Positions 1-8,900 of a stretch of 64,000 nucleotides of DNA are shown here, piece by piece. Within the stretch, counting starts at the first letter, position 1; each line of letters begins with the position of its first letter. The notes under the pieces were generated by a model. The model worked only from the letters and a program-made list of their open reading frames with translations. It did no database searches and was not told the origin of the DNA. The stretch is from Paenibacillus sp. PL91 (GTDB taxonomy: Bacteria; Bacillota; Bacilli; Paenibacillales; Paenibacillaceae): the NCBI RefSeq assembly GCF_012935325.2, contig NZ_JABBYG020000005.1:62001-126000 (forward strand). The letters run 5' to 3'. A program made the translations under genes and the position numbers.

Positions 1-678
1 GACAATGCTGCGACGAGGCTGCTGCTTAGCGATCTTTGCTTTAAGCAGCACATTCCGTTTGTATATGGCGGCGTAGCAGGAGCGCAGGGCATGCAGGCAG
101 CGCTTATTCCGGGTGCAACCTCATGCTTGCGCTGCTTGATCGGCGCGGAGGATTCGGAGCACGAGGTAGATACCTGCGATACGGTTGGCGTACTTGCGCC
201 AGCTGTTGAATTTGTAGCTTCACTGCAAGCGGCTGAAGCGATCAAGTGGCTGTCCGGCAATCAAGAAGCCATACGCCAAACCTGGCTAAGCGTCGATTTA
301 TGGTCGTTCAGGCTCCGGGAATCGAAGCTGCCATCCGGAAGCGCCCACTGTCCATATTGCGGCAGTGGAGTAGAGCCGCCAAGGCCAGCTAAGCCCATTT
401 TGGAAACGGCCATGCAGGATGAGGATGTCATTAGCTCTGCCGTGTTATGCGGGAGAGATACGGTACAGGTGACGTTAGGCAAGCCGCTCCAGTTGGCGGA
501 ATTAGAGAAATCATTAGTGGAGCAGGGCTGTAAGCTGACGGTTAATCGCTATTTAGTGAAGGCAGCGCTCCAAAGCGGCGAGCAGCTAATCTTCTTCCCA
601 GACGGGCGGGTGCTCGTGCAAGGAACGGCGGATGCCGAGCATGCCATTAGGCTTTGCAGACACTATTTTTATAGTTAA
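1..678 (+). CDS. thiF: ThiF/MoeB-family adenylyltransferase, 3' part only
   Basis: The reading frame is open from the first base of the window, so the N-terminal part with the nucleotide-binding loop is missing and 225 residues remain. The fragment opens with the DNAATR motif of the E1-like ThiF/MoeB/HesA superfamily. Two zinc-binding CxxC pairs follow: CLRC near fragment residues 42-45 and CPYC near 117-120. A Cys in CDTVGVLAP (near residue 59) sits where E1-like enzymes carry their reactive cysteine. In this family the enzyme adenylates the C-terminal glycine of the sulfur carrier ThiS. The ThiS domain and ThiG are encoded just downstream, which points to ThiF rather than MoeB. The roughly 100 residues after CPYC form an extra C-terminal domain. 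Confidence 0.85.
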   Translation, partial: DNAATRLLLSDLCFKQHIPFVYGGVAGAQGMQAALIPGATSCLRCLIGAEDSEHEVDTCDTVGVLAPAVEFVASLQAAEAIKWLSGNQEAIRQTWLSVDLWSFRLRESKLPSGSAHCPYCGSGVEPPRPAKPILETAMQDEDVISSAVLCGRDTVQVTLGKPLQLAELEKSLVEQGCKLTVNRYLVKAALQSGEQLIFFPDGRVLVQGTADAEHAIRLCRHYFYS

Positions 679-718
679 AAAAGAAATGATTTTGGCGATA
701 GAGAGGCGTGCATGATTA

Positions 719-1585
719 ATGAGTAGACCTAAATGGCGCGATTTTCGGCTTTACGCCATCACGGCGGAAAACAATCATCCCGGAAAATCCGTCGTGGATG
801 TCATGGAGCAGGCACTGATTGGCGGGGCGCAGATCATACAGCTACGCAATAAGACGGGAACAAGGGACGAAGTGCTGGAGCAAGCCAGGGCGCTGCGCCA
901 TTTGACGCGAAAATATAACGTTCCTTTCATTATCAACGATTACCCGGATATCGTACTGGAAACGGATGCCGACGGCGTCCACTTAGGGCAAGAGGATATG
1001 CCTATTGCGGAGGCGAGAGCATTGCTCGGACCAGATCGCATCATCGGCATTTCGACGCATAGCTTGCAGCAGGCATTAACGGCCGTGCGCGATGGAGCTG
1101 ATTATATTGGCGTCGGGCCAGTGTTTCCAACCGATACAAAGCCAGGCCGCGCCGCTGTCACCACTAGCTATGTAACAGAGGCAGCTCGGCACATCACGAT
1201 CCCATTTGTAGCAATAGGCGGGATTACCCTAGGCAATGTGGATACCGTGCTTGCTGCTGGAGCAAAGCGGATATGTGCCGTCTCCGCTATCGTAGGCCAT
1301 GCAGATCCGGCAAGCGTCTGCCGAGCCTTCATGGAGCGGCTGAATGAAACGGGCGGTGAGCTGGTTAAGGGACAAAATCTTGAGCAGAAAACGCTGCTCA
1401 TCAATGGACGCAAGGAGCAGACGAGCGCCAAAACGGTCGAGGAGCTGGTAGCTCAGCTAGGACAGCAAAACAAGAAGCTTGTCATTGAGCTGAATGGCGT
1501 AATCGTGCAGCGCGCGCTCTGGGCAGAAACCGAGCTGCAGGACGGCGATTCCATAGAGCTAGTACATTTTGTTGGAGGGGGCTGA
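719..1585 (+). CDS. thiE-thiS: ThiE-ThiS fusion: thiamine-phosphate synthase joined to sulfur carrier
   Basis: This is a 288-residue two-domain protein. Residues about 8-215 are a ThiE/TenI-type TIM barrel with the ThiE signatures QLRNK (41-45), an ND pair (73-74), HLGQED (88-93) and GPVFPTDTKPG. That set favours thiamine-phosphate synthase (HMP-PP plus thiazole phosphate to thiamine phosphate) over the TenI tautomerase, where those residues are degenerate. Residues about 226-288 are a complete ThiS-like beta-grasp domain (LLINGRKEQ ... IELVHFVGGG) with the free C-terminal glycines that ThiF adenylates and that carry the thiocarboxylate to ThiG. The two are normally separate proteins. No internal start with a good ribosome site is evident between them. 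The gene lies between thiF and thiG and ends 6 bases before thiG starts. The QLREK motif is altered to QLRNK. Confidence 0.85.
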   Translation: MSRPKWRDFRLYAITAENNHPGKSVVDVMEQALIGGAQIIQLRNKTGTRDEVLEQARALRHLTRKYNVPFIINDYPDIVLETDADGVHLGQEDMPIAEARALLGPDRIIGISTHSLQQALTAVRDGADYIGVGPVFPTDTKPGRAAVTTSYVTEAARHITIPFVAIGGITLGNVDTVLAAGAKRICAVSAIVGHADPASVCRAFMERLNETGGELVKGQNLEQKTLLINGRKEQTSAKTVEELVAQLGQQNKKLVIELNGVIVQRALWAETELQDGDSIELVHFVGGG

Positions 1586-1591
1586 GCCAAG

Positions 1592-2416
1592 TTGGATCAA
1601 TGGATAGATAATGATCCGCTAGTTATTGGCGGACATACACTGAGGTCTCGCTTTCTGTTCGGTACGGGGCGATTTCCAAGTCCCGCAGTGCTTCAGCAGG
1701 CGCTAGAAGCATCGGGCTCTGAGGTGATTACATTCGCGGTAAGACGGGTCAACCTTGAAAGCGTGGAGGACGATTCGGTGCTGCAGCACTTCGAGGACAG
1801 GGCTCTCAAATATTTGCCCAATACATCAGGTGCAAGAACGGCCGAGGAGGCTGTGCGGATTGCGAGATTGGCACGTGAGGCCGGTCTTGGAAATTGGATC
1901 AAGGTAGAAATCAGCGGCGACCACCGCACGCTGCTGCCTGATCCGGTAGAAACGCTGCGCGCCACGGAGCAGCTCGCGAATGAAGGCTTTATCGTGCTGC
2001 CATATACCTCAGACGATCCTATTCTATGCCGAAGGCTAGAACAAGCAGGGGCTTCGGCAATTATGCCAGGCGGTTCGCCAATCGGAACCGGCCTTGGACT
2101 GCTGAATCCTTACAATTTGGGTCTTATTGCCGAGCAGTCGAGCGTCCCCGTCATCATTGATGCGGGCATCGGCTCCGCAAAGGATGCGGCGGAAGCGATG
2201 GAGCTTGGTGCTGACGGCATATTGGCCAATACGCCCATCGCCAAGGCGCAGGACCCGGTCATGATGGCACGCGCATTCCGGTTAGCGATAGAAGCAGGCC
2301 GATTAGCGAGGCTTGCCGGCCGCATTCCGAAGAAACGCTACGCGTCAGCAAGCAGCGAGTGGGCAGGCAGCTTATTTGAGACAGCGGGCAGCCTCGGCAG
2401 CGGAGGCGAGCAGTAA
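1592..2416 (+). CDS. thiG: Thiazole synthase ThiG
   Basis: The 274-residue TIM-barrel enzyme makes the thiazole phosphate moiety from deoxyxylulose phosphate, dehydroglycine and ThiS-thiocarboxylate. It begins with the family opening ([20 protein letters not shown]). The Schiff-base lysine is Lys104 in NWIKVEI. Phosphate-binding loops [11 protein letters not shown] and [10 protein letters not shown] are present. The start is TTG at 1592, chosen because GGAGGGGG lies just upstream, inside the end of the ThiE-ThiS gene. The stop overlaps the thiO start by one base (TAATG), consistent with translational coupling. Length is normal for the family. Confidence 0.95.
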   Translation: MDQWIDNDPLVIGGHTLRSRFLFGTGRFPSPAVLQQALEASGSEVITFAVRRVNLESVEDDSVLQHFEDRALKYLPNTSGARTAEEAVRIARLAREAGLGNWIKVEISGDHRTLLPDPVETLRATEQLANEGFIVLPYTSDDPILCRRLEQAGASAIMPGGSPIGTGLGLLNPYNLGLIAEQSSVPVIIDAGIGSAKDAAEAMELGADGILANTPIAKAQDPVMMARAFRLAIEAGRLARLAGRIPKKRYASASSEWAGSLFETAGSLGSGGEQ

Positions 2417-3564
2417 TGCCGCAATCCGTTATCATACTCGGCGGCGGCATCATCGGTTTGTCCTGTGCGTTCGAAGCAGCAAGAAGAGGGATGCATGTAA
2501 CGCTTATTGAGCCTAGCGAGCTGGGCGGCCAAGCGTCGGGCGCGGCTGCGGGCATGCTTGCCCCCTACTCGGAAAATACGGAGCAGCCGGATGACTTCTT
2601 TCATTTGTGCTTAAGCAGTCTTCGCAGCTATCCGGAGTGGATAAGGGCAGTCGAGGAGCTGTCAGGCATGCCTGTAGAATGGGTCCAAAGCGGAAGCATA
2701 AACGTGTTCATGCACGAAGCGGACGCGCTTCCTATTGCGTCTAGATTACAGTGGCAAAATGATTGGGGCGCTAGAGCTCAGCTCCTCGATGCGGCGCAGC
2801 TTCGGAAGCTGGAGCCTATGGTGTCGCATTCGGCGGTTGCTGGCGTATTTACGCCGCAAGAGAGCCACGTTTACGCACCGAAGCTGGTCTCGGCGCTTGC
2901 TGCAGCGTGCCGCAAGCTGGGAGTGGCCGTTCATGCGCATGCCGGTGAAATTGAAGAGGTGCTTATTCACACTAGCGGAGGAGTAACGGTTCGAGCACAA
3001 GGATTAGCGAGTCTCGTTCACGCCGATCGGCTAGTCGTGTGCGCAGGAGCTTGGTCAGGCGCTTATGAGCGGTGGTTCGGTCTCAGCATTCCGGTTCATC
3101 CGATTCGCGGGCAAATATGCTCTTATGAGCATCAGGCTGACGAAGTGCGCCATATGGTGTTCGCAAGTCAGGCTTATTGGGTCGGCAAACGGAACGCGCG
3201 GCTCGTATGCGGCGCTTCCGAGGATGTCGCCGGGTTTGCAACAAGCGTGACGGAGCGGGGAATTGGCCGCTTGATCCGCAGCAGCAATCAGCTGTTTCCC
3301 TTTCTTGAAGGCAGGCAGACTGCGCATAGCTGGGCAGGCCTCCGCCCTGCAACTCGAGACGGTCTGCCGCTGCTTGGCCAAATCGAAGGAACGACGGAGG
3401 TCATTATGGCAGCCGGCCATTATCGCAATGGCATATTGCTGAGTCCGATTACGGCGCTCGTCGTCGCGGATTTGCTGGAGGAAAAGAAGGCGAGGCTGTC
3501 CATCAGCCGATTTGCTCCACAGCGCTTTACGGCTCCTGCAAGCAGAGGAAGGGTCCGTGCCTGA
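2416..3564 (+). CDS. thiO: Glycine oxidase ThiO
   Basis: The 382-residue flavoprotein of the DAO family oxidises glycine to the iminoglycine used by ThiG. An N-terminal FAD-binding GGGIIG loop (residues 9-14) is followed by the conserved HVTLIEPSELGGQASGAAAGML stretch (given here in outline) typical of the family. Near the C-terminus are the substrate/FAD contacts SWAGLRPATRDGLP and GHYRNGILLSP. It is the last gene of the thi operon, overlapping thiG by one base. A hairpin terminator follows at 3615-3665. ThiO rather than ThiH indicates the aerobic Bacillus-type route. Confidence 0.92.
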   Translation: MPQSVIILGGGIIGLSCAFEAARRGMHVTLIEPSELGGQASGAAAGMLAPYSENTEQPDDFFHLCLSSLRSYPEWIRAVEELSGMPVEWVQSGSINVFMHEADALPIASRLQWQNDWGARAQLLDAAQLRKLEPMVSHSAVAGVFTPQESHVYAPKLVSALAAACRKLGVAVHAHAGEIEEVLIHTSGGVTVRAQGLASLVHADRLVVCAGAWSGAYERWFGLSIPVHPIRGQICSYEHQADEVRHMVFASQAYWVGKRNARLVCGASEDVAGFATSVTERGIGRLIRSSNQLFPFLEGRQTAHSWAGLRPATRDGLPLLGQIEGTTEVIMAAGHYRNGILLSPITALVVADLLEEKKARLSISRFAPQRFTAPASRGRVRA

Positions 3565-3598
3565 AGCGTGATCAGACCAAATTGACTAAATTATCTCA

Positions 3599-3627
3599 TT
3601 GAAAAGTAATAAATAATCTGCTATATT
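3599..3627 (+). promoter_or_regulatory. Sigma-A-type promoter of the siderophore permease genes
   Basis: TTGAAA (3599-3604), a 17-base spacer, and TATATT (3622-3627). The predicted start near 3634 falls inside the terminator loop, so transcripts from this promoter lack the left arm of the hairpin and would not be terminated by it. Confidence 0.6.
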
Positions 3628-3665
3628 GAAAACGAGAATCGTTATCAATGTAGCGGATTTTTTTT
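3615..3665 (+). terminator. Intrinsic terminator of the thi operon, with a Fur box in its loop
   Basis: AATCTGCTATATTG (3615-3628) pairs with CAATGTAGCGGATT (3646-3659) along 14 positions with two G-U pairs. A run of eight T follows (3658-3665). The 17-base loop holds most of the Fur-like operator. This is a complete rho-independent terminator for transcripts arriving from thiO. Confidence 0.75.
3633..3647. promoter_or_regulatory. Fur box
   Basis: CGAGAATCGTTATCA matches the 7-1-7 Fur consensus TGATAATNATTATCA at 12 of 14 specified positions. It covers the predicted transcription start of the downstream FecCD permease genes, the usual location for iron-dependent repression. Confidence 0.75.
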
Positions 3666-3760
3666 ATGTCCAAAAATAGATCTTTCTTAATGAAGCGAGC
3701 CGTGAATGGTGCATGCGAGCCATATGTTCAATCAAAGTATACATATAGAAGGGTAGTTAG

Positions 3761-4804
3761 ATGATGTCTTCTCCATTAAATGCGAAAGCGCCGGCAAGCA
3801 CAAAGCTGCGCACGCGGCCGCTGGTGGCCACCATTATTTTGTTCGGGGGCATTGCTGCTCTTATCTTGTCGCTGGCTTTATCGATCTCGGTTGGAGCGGC
3901 GGACATTAGCCTGTCCACCGTATGGGAAGCTGTATTCCACTTTAATGCGGATGAGATACAGCATCAAATCATTAAAGAGCTTCGGATGCCGCGCGCGCTG
4001 GCGGCTGCCCTTGTCGGCGCAGCATTTGCAGTCGCAGGCTCTGTCATGCAGGGGATGACCCGCAACCCGCTGGCCGATTCGAGCCTGCTCGGGATCAATG
4101 CCGGCGCAGGCTTCATGCTGGCGCTGTGCTTCGCTTTTTTTCCATCGGTATCCTACTTAGCGCTTATGTTTATATGCTTTGCCGGCGCTGCTCTCTCAAT
4201 GGGACTTGTATATGGCATCGGTTCGCTGGCGAAGGGCGGCTTAACGCCTGTTAGACTTACGTTAGCAGGGGCAGCCGTAGGCGCCCTGCTGCTTGCCATT
4301 ACGGAAGGCATCGCACTCTACTTTAAAATCGGCCAAGATCTGGCTTTCTGGTACGCTGGCGGCGTAGCCGGAACAAAATGGGTGCAAATTCAAATCATTT
4401 CCCCATGGGTGATCGGAGGCTTGCTTGGCGCTATTGCGTTATCCCGATCAATCACGTTGTTAAGCTTGGGCGATGATGTTGCTGCAGGGCTTGGCCAAAG
4501 AACAGGCTGGGTGAAGGCGGGGGGCGTCATTATCGTCTTGCTGCTCGCCGGTACGGCTGTTTCTGCTGTCGGCTCGATCGGCTTTGTCGGACTAATCATT
4601 CCTCACATTTCACGCTTCCTCGTAGGCGTAGACTACAGATGGATTATCCCGTGCTCGGCTGTTCTAGGCAGCCTGCTCATGGTTCTTGCAGATATTGGCG
4701 GGCGTTTGGTTAATCCGCCCCAGGAAGTGGCAATCGGCATCATTATCGCAGTACTCGGCGTTCCATTCTTCCTTTATCTCGTAACTAGAATGAAGGGGGA
4801 ATAA
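3761..4804 (+). CDS. FecCD-family iron-siderophore ABC permease, first subunit
   Basis: The 347-residue polytopic membrane protein has about nine or ten hydrophobic segments and the FecCD signatures RMPRALAAALVGAAFAVAG and GMTRNPLADSSLLGINAG. The cytoplasmic coupling region IGFVGLIIPHISRFLVG is near residue 275-290. It should form the membrane channel of a siderophore/haem/cobalamin importer together with the next gene. The Fur box upstream supports a ferric siderophore substrate. The start is the first of two adjacent ATGs at 3761, with GAAGGG upstream. No binding protein or ATPase gene is in this window, so these must be encoded elsewhere. The pair resembles B. subtilis YfiZ/YfhA. Confidence 0.88.
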   Translation: MMSSPLNAKAPASTKLRTRPLVATIILFGGIAALILSLALSISVGAADISLSTVWEAVFHFNADEIQHQIIKELRMPRALAAALVGAAFAVAGSVMQGMTRNPLADSSLLGINAGAGFMLALCFAFFPSVSYLALMFICFAGAALSMGLVYGIGSLAKGGLTPVRLTLAGAAVGALLLAITEGIALYFKIGQDLAFWYAGGVAGTKWVQIQIISPWVIGGLLGAIALSRSITLLSLGDDVAAGLGQRTGWVKAGGVIIVLLLAGTAVSAVGSIGFVGLIIPHISRFLVGVDYRWIIPCSAVLGSLLMVLADIGGRLVNPPQEVAIGIIIAVLGVPFFLYLVTRMKGE

Positions 4805-4806
4805 TA

Positions 4807-5838
4807 GTGTCTACATCATTCATTACTGCAACGGAGCAGCGCAGAAGAAAACGTGCCATCCTCGTGATGTCGGTGCTTGGCGCGCTTATCATCCTATCCT
4901 TTATCATCAGCATGAATACGGGCTACATCCGGCTTGCGCCGCTCGACGTATTCAAAACGTTATTTGGGGCGGGTACGGACAAGCAGGAGCTCATTTTATT
5001 TGATTTCCGGTTGCCGAGAATAGTCATTTCCATCCTGATCGGAGCGGGATTCGCCGTATCGGGTTGTATTATCCAAGGCTTATCGCGTAATCCGCTTGCT
5101 GATCCAGGGCTTCTCGGCATTAACGCGGGTGCTGGGCTTGCCGTTATTTTGTTTATCTCCTTCTATCCGACGACGGAGAAGGGATCTATCTTTTTGATGC
5201 CATTTCTGGCATTGATCGGTGCTTCGCTCACGGCATTGCTCATTTTCGTGCTTTCGTATAAGCGGCATCGGGGATTGTTGCCAACCCGGATGATACTTGT
5301 CGGAATCGCCGTAGCGGCAGGCATCGCCGCTGCGATGCAAATATTAATTTTGCGTCTTACGCCTGAGAAATACCAGTTTTTTGCCGTATGGATGGCGGGA
5401 AGCATTTGGGGAACGAATTGGAAGTACGTAATGGCGCTTCTGCCATGGCTGATCATTATTTTGCCATTTGTGCAATATAAAGCGAAAGCGTTAAACGCTT
5501 TAAACCTTGGAGACCAATTGGCGGTAGGCCTCGGTGCGCAGGTAAATAAGGAGAGAGCTTGGCTGCTTGCGGCATCCGTAGGGCTTGCAGGCTCTTGCGT
5601 TGCGGTAGGCGGAGGCATTGGCTTCGTTGGGCTAATTGCTCCGCATTTGGCAAGAAGGTTAGTCGGACCGCAGCATCAGGTGTTGCTTCCGGCTTCAGCA
5701 TTCGTTGGGGCATTGCTCGTTATCGTAGCGGATACGCTAGCCAGATGGGCATTCCAGCCCAATGAAATTCCGACAGGAATTGTGGTTGCCGTTATCGGAG
5801 CTCCCTATTTCCTTTATTTATTGTCAAAATCAAAATAA
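4807..5838 (+). CDS. FecCD-family iron-siderophore ABC permease, second subunit
   Basis: The 343-residue partner of the preceding permease starts with GTG at 4807, two bases after the upstream stop, so the pair is translationally coupled. Signatures are FRLPRIVISILIGAGFAVSG, GLSRNPLADPGLLGINAG and the coupling motif IGFVGLIAPHLARRLVG. It is predicted to form a heterodimeric channel with the 3761 product in the cytoplasmic membrane. The unit ends with a clear intrinsic terminator at 5858-5892. The exact siderophore cannot be read from the sequence. Confidence 0.88.
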   Translation: MSTSFITATEQRRRKRAILVMSVLGALIILSFIISMNTGYIRLAPLDVFKTLFGAGTDKQELILFDFRLPRIVISILIGAGFAVSGCIIQGLSRNPLADPGLLGINAGAGLAVILFISFYPTTEKGSIFLMPFLALIGASLTALLIFVLSYKRHRGLLPTRMILVGIAVAAGIAAAMQILILRLTPEKYQFFAVWMAGSIWGTNWKYVMALLPWLIIILPFVQYKAKALNALNLGDQLAVGLGAQVNKERAWLLAASVGLAGSCVAVGGGIGFVGLIAPHLARRLVGPQHQVLLPASAFVGALLVIVADTLARWAFQPNEIPTGIVVAVIGAPYFLYLLSKSK

Positions 5839-5857
5839 TGGAATACGAGCTTGAGAA

Positions 5858-5892
5858 AACCGCGGAGAGCATCATGCCTCCTCGGTTTTTTT
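5858..5892 (+). terminator. Intrinsic terminator after the siderophore permeases
   Basis: AACCGCGGAG (5858-5867) pairs with CTCCTCGGTT (5878-5887) with one mismatch, followed by a seven-T run. Confidence 0.8.
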
Positions 5893-5956
5893 GCATGCGT
5901 CTTAGCCAGGCATACATATTTGTCTTCGCTCCTAGTAGCCAGCCCATAGGTATGTG

Positions 5957-5965
5957 CATATATTA
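5957..5965 (+). promoter_or_regulatory. Sigma-K-like -10 box upstream of the giant repeat protein
   Basis: CATATATTA is a perfect match to CATANNNTA and lies 35 bases before the ATG at 6000. The -35 position (16-base spacer) reads GCC, matching only the C of the consensus AC pair. Confidence 0.5.
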
Positions 5966-5999
5966 CCTATGACATTTCTGGTGGAAGAAGGAGAGGACT

Positions 6000-8900
6000 A
6001 TGACAAAAAGCAATAAAGGGAAAAGCCCGAAGGGGCGAAAGCCGCTTTTTTATGTTGATAATCCGCATACTTCCGAGTTAAAGTGGCTGGATGAATTGAA
6101 TAAAAAGAAAGCCGCTGCGTTAGAGGCAGCCAAGGCATCTTTGAAGGCTGCAGAGGAAAAGGAACAAAAAGCAGCGGAGGAGAGGGAACTAAAAGCAACG
6201 ATTAATGCCGTTGCTCCTGTTCTTGATCAAGATGATGCTGTTGATGCTGTTGATGCTGTTGATGCAGTTGAAGCTGAACTCGCAACGATCGAGCAAGCGG
6301 AGAACGAAGAAACCGAAGAGCTTGTCGAGCAGATTCAAGAGATCACATGGGAAGAGAAGCAGGAGAGGATAGAGGAGAAAAAGGAGCCAGAAGGTCCACC
6401 CGCTTTTATTTATACAGATGACTTGGTCGATCTAGCCGTTACGGCTGAGAAAATCGCACCTGGCGCAATTGACAACAGCAAGCTGGCAACAGGTAGCGTG
6501 CACGCAAGCTCGCTTGCTGATTATTCCGTTCAGAGCATTCATCTGGAGGATGGAGCCGTTATTTCGTCCAAAATCGCAAGCGAATCGATTACAGGCGATC
6601 ATCTGGTGAACCATTCGATATCCGGTGATAAATTATTGGATTATTCCATCTCAGGAAGCAAGCTTCAAAGCGGGAGCATCACGCCCGAGAAGCTGGCAGA
6701 CCGCATGATCAGCACGGATAAAATTGCAGAAGGCTCCATTGAATCCAAGCACTTGAAGCCGTTTCTCATTACATCAGAGCTGCTGGCTGACCAGTCGGTA
6801 ACAGCCGATAAAATTAAAAGCGGAGCAATCCGTCCGGAAAATTTGGCAAATGAAAGTGTTAATAATTCAAAGCTGGCCGAAGGAGCTGTAACGCACTCCA
6901 AGCTTCGGGATGCAGCCGTAACAAGCGAGAAAATTGCAGCGGAATCGATTGACTCCGAGCATTTGAAGCCTGGCGCACTGCTTGCTGAGCATGTTTCGGT
7001 TGGCATCATTCTGGGAAAGCATTTGGCCCCAGGCGAAATCATGGCAGAGCATCTGGCAGAGGGCGCAGTCGGAACAAGGGAGCTGGGAACAAAAGCAGTC
7101 AAAGCCGAACAATTGGCGGACGAATCGGTGTCTTCATCCCACCTTCAAGCAGCGTCTATTCTGAGCACGCACATCGGAAACGGACAAATTACAAGCGAGC
7201 ATCTCGCTGATCAGTCTGTCAATACGACGAAGCTGGCGGATCAATCGGTCTCCACGATGAAGCTTGTCGATCATTCGATTACGCAATCGAAGCTTTCGGA
7301 TCAAAGCGTGAACGCCCAGAAGCTGGCCAATGATTCGGTGCAAAGCCGGCATTTGGGAAATAGAAGCATCATCTCCGACAAAATAGCCGATAATCAAATA
7401 CTGCAATCCCATATATCGGCAAAGTCGATCACAACAAAGCATATCTATCCAAACGCCATCTTAAGAGAACATTTGCAGAACGGTATCATCAACGAGGATA
7501 AGCTCGCATCTCAAGCGGTTAGAGAAGAGCATATCGGCTTTGAGGCTGTGGGAATGTCACAGCTGGCGAACGAATCGGTTTCACGGAGCAAGCTGACAGT
7601 GGATGCTGTCGACGGTTCCATTCTTGCGAACAGCTCGGTTGAATCGCGGCATTTGCAGGATGAGATTGTAACCTTCCAGAAGCTCTCGCCGGAAGCGCTG
7701 AGATCATACCATTTTTCGGCGGGCTCCGTAAAGGGTGAAGCGATTAGTAAGGAAGCAGTCGACGGCGAGCATCTAAAGCCGGCTATTATTGAAGGACGCC
7801 ACCTCGCGACTGATTCCGTCGATAATGCGAAGCTGCTGGACGGCTCGGTAACTAGCAGCAAGCTGGCGCATGGTGCCGTATCCGAGCGTTATATCGCGCC
7901 AGGTGCCGTGTTCTCTCATCATTTAGCCGATCATGTCGTGAACTCGCTCAAGCTTTCGCCGGAGTCGGTCACTACCGATAAGCTGACGGACCTAAGCGTC
8001 TCCTCCGAGAAGCTTGCCGACGGCAGCGTAACGAGCGCCAAGCTTGCGCCTCATGCCGTATTGTCCAGCCATCTTGCGATTAAATCGGTGTCATCGCAGC
8101 ATATCCAGCCCGACTCGATTCGCTCGGCCCATATTGAAGCCAGGGCAATTGGAGCTAGCCATCTTGCCGATCAATCCATTGGGCATGATTCGCTGCAGGA
8201 TGGCGCCGTTACTGCTGCTAAGCTTGCCTTTGGCGCAGTGCAGTCGAAGCAGATCGCTGACGAAGCAGTGCTGAGCCGTCATTTGGGGGGCGCATCCGTG
8301 CTCGGCATTCACCTTGGGGAAGGCAGCGTGCATGGCGCTCATTTGGCTAATGATTCGATTACGTCCGATAAGCTTACTGAGGGAAGTGTTGGTGCTGCAC
8401 AGCTCCAAAAGGGCTCTGTAGGCGCAGATGTGCTTGGCAGCGGAGCAGTCGGTCCGGATCATATTACGGATGGTGCGGTTACCTCGGGGAAAATAGCCCC
8501 TCTATCGATTGGCGCCAAGGCGCTTCAACCGGAATCGGTGTATGCCGTTCATTTGACAAAAGCCAGCATTGGTGAGCAAGCGCTTCAGGATGAATCGGTA
8601 ACAAGAGCAAAGATCGCGCAGGATTCGGTAGCAAGCGAGCATGTTCAGCTTGAGTCGCTGGCAGGCAAGCATTTGAAGTCGGATACGATTCAAGGCTATC
8701 ACATTCGCAAAGGCACGATAACGCTAGCCCATTTGGCCAGCGATGTGCTGGCTTTCGATAAAATAGCCGATGAAACGATACACGGAAGCAAGCTTAAGCA
8801 AGGGACGGTCGGCAGCAAGCAGTTATCGGTTAATAGCGTTAGAACGGAGCAGTTGAATGACGGTGCCGTAACGCGTGAGAAGCTTGCGGCTGATGCAATC

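Noticed and set aside
719..1585. TenI thiazole tautomerase for the N-terminal half
   Set aside because: The ThiE motifs ND, HLGQED and GPVFPTDTK are intact, whereas in TenI they are altered; the call remains ThiE with some doubt because of QLRNK.
2313..3420. Several frames opposite or alternative to thiG and thiO
   Set aside because: They are shadows of GC-rich codon use; the thiG and thiO products are complete and well conserved.
5941..5954. CATAGGTATG as an alternative -10 or a GerE site
   Set aside because: Neither CATANNNTA nor the remembered GerE consensus (RWWTRGGYNNYY) is met; the adjacent CATATATTA is the better candidate.
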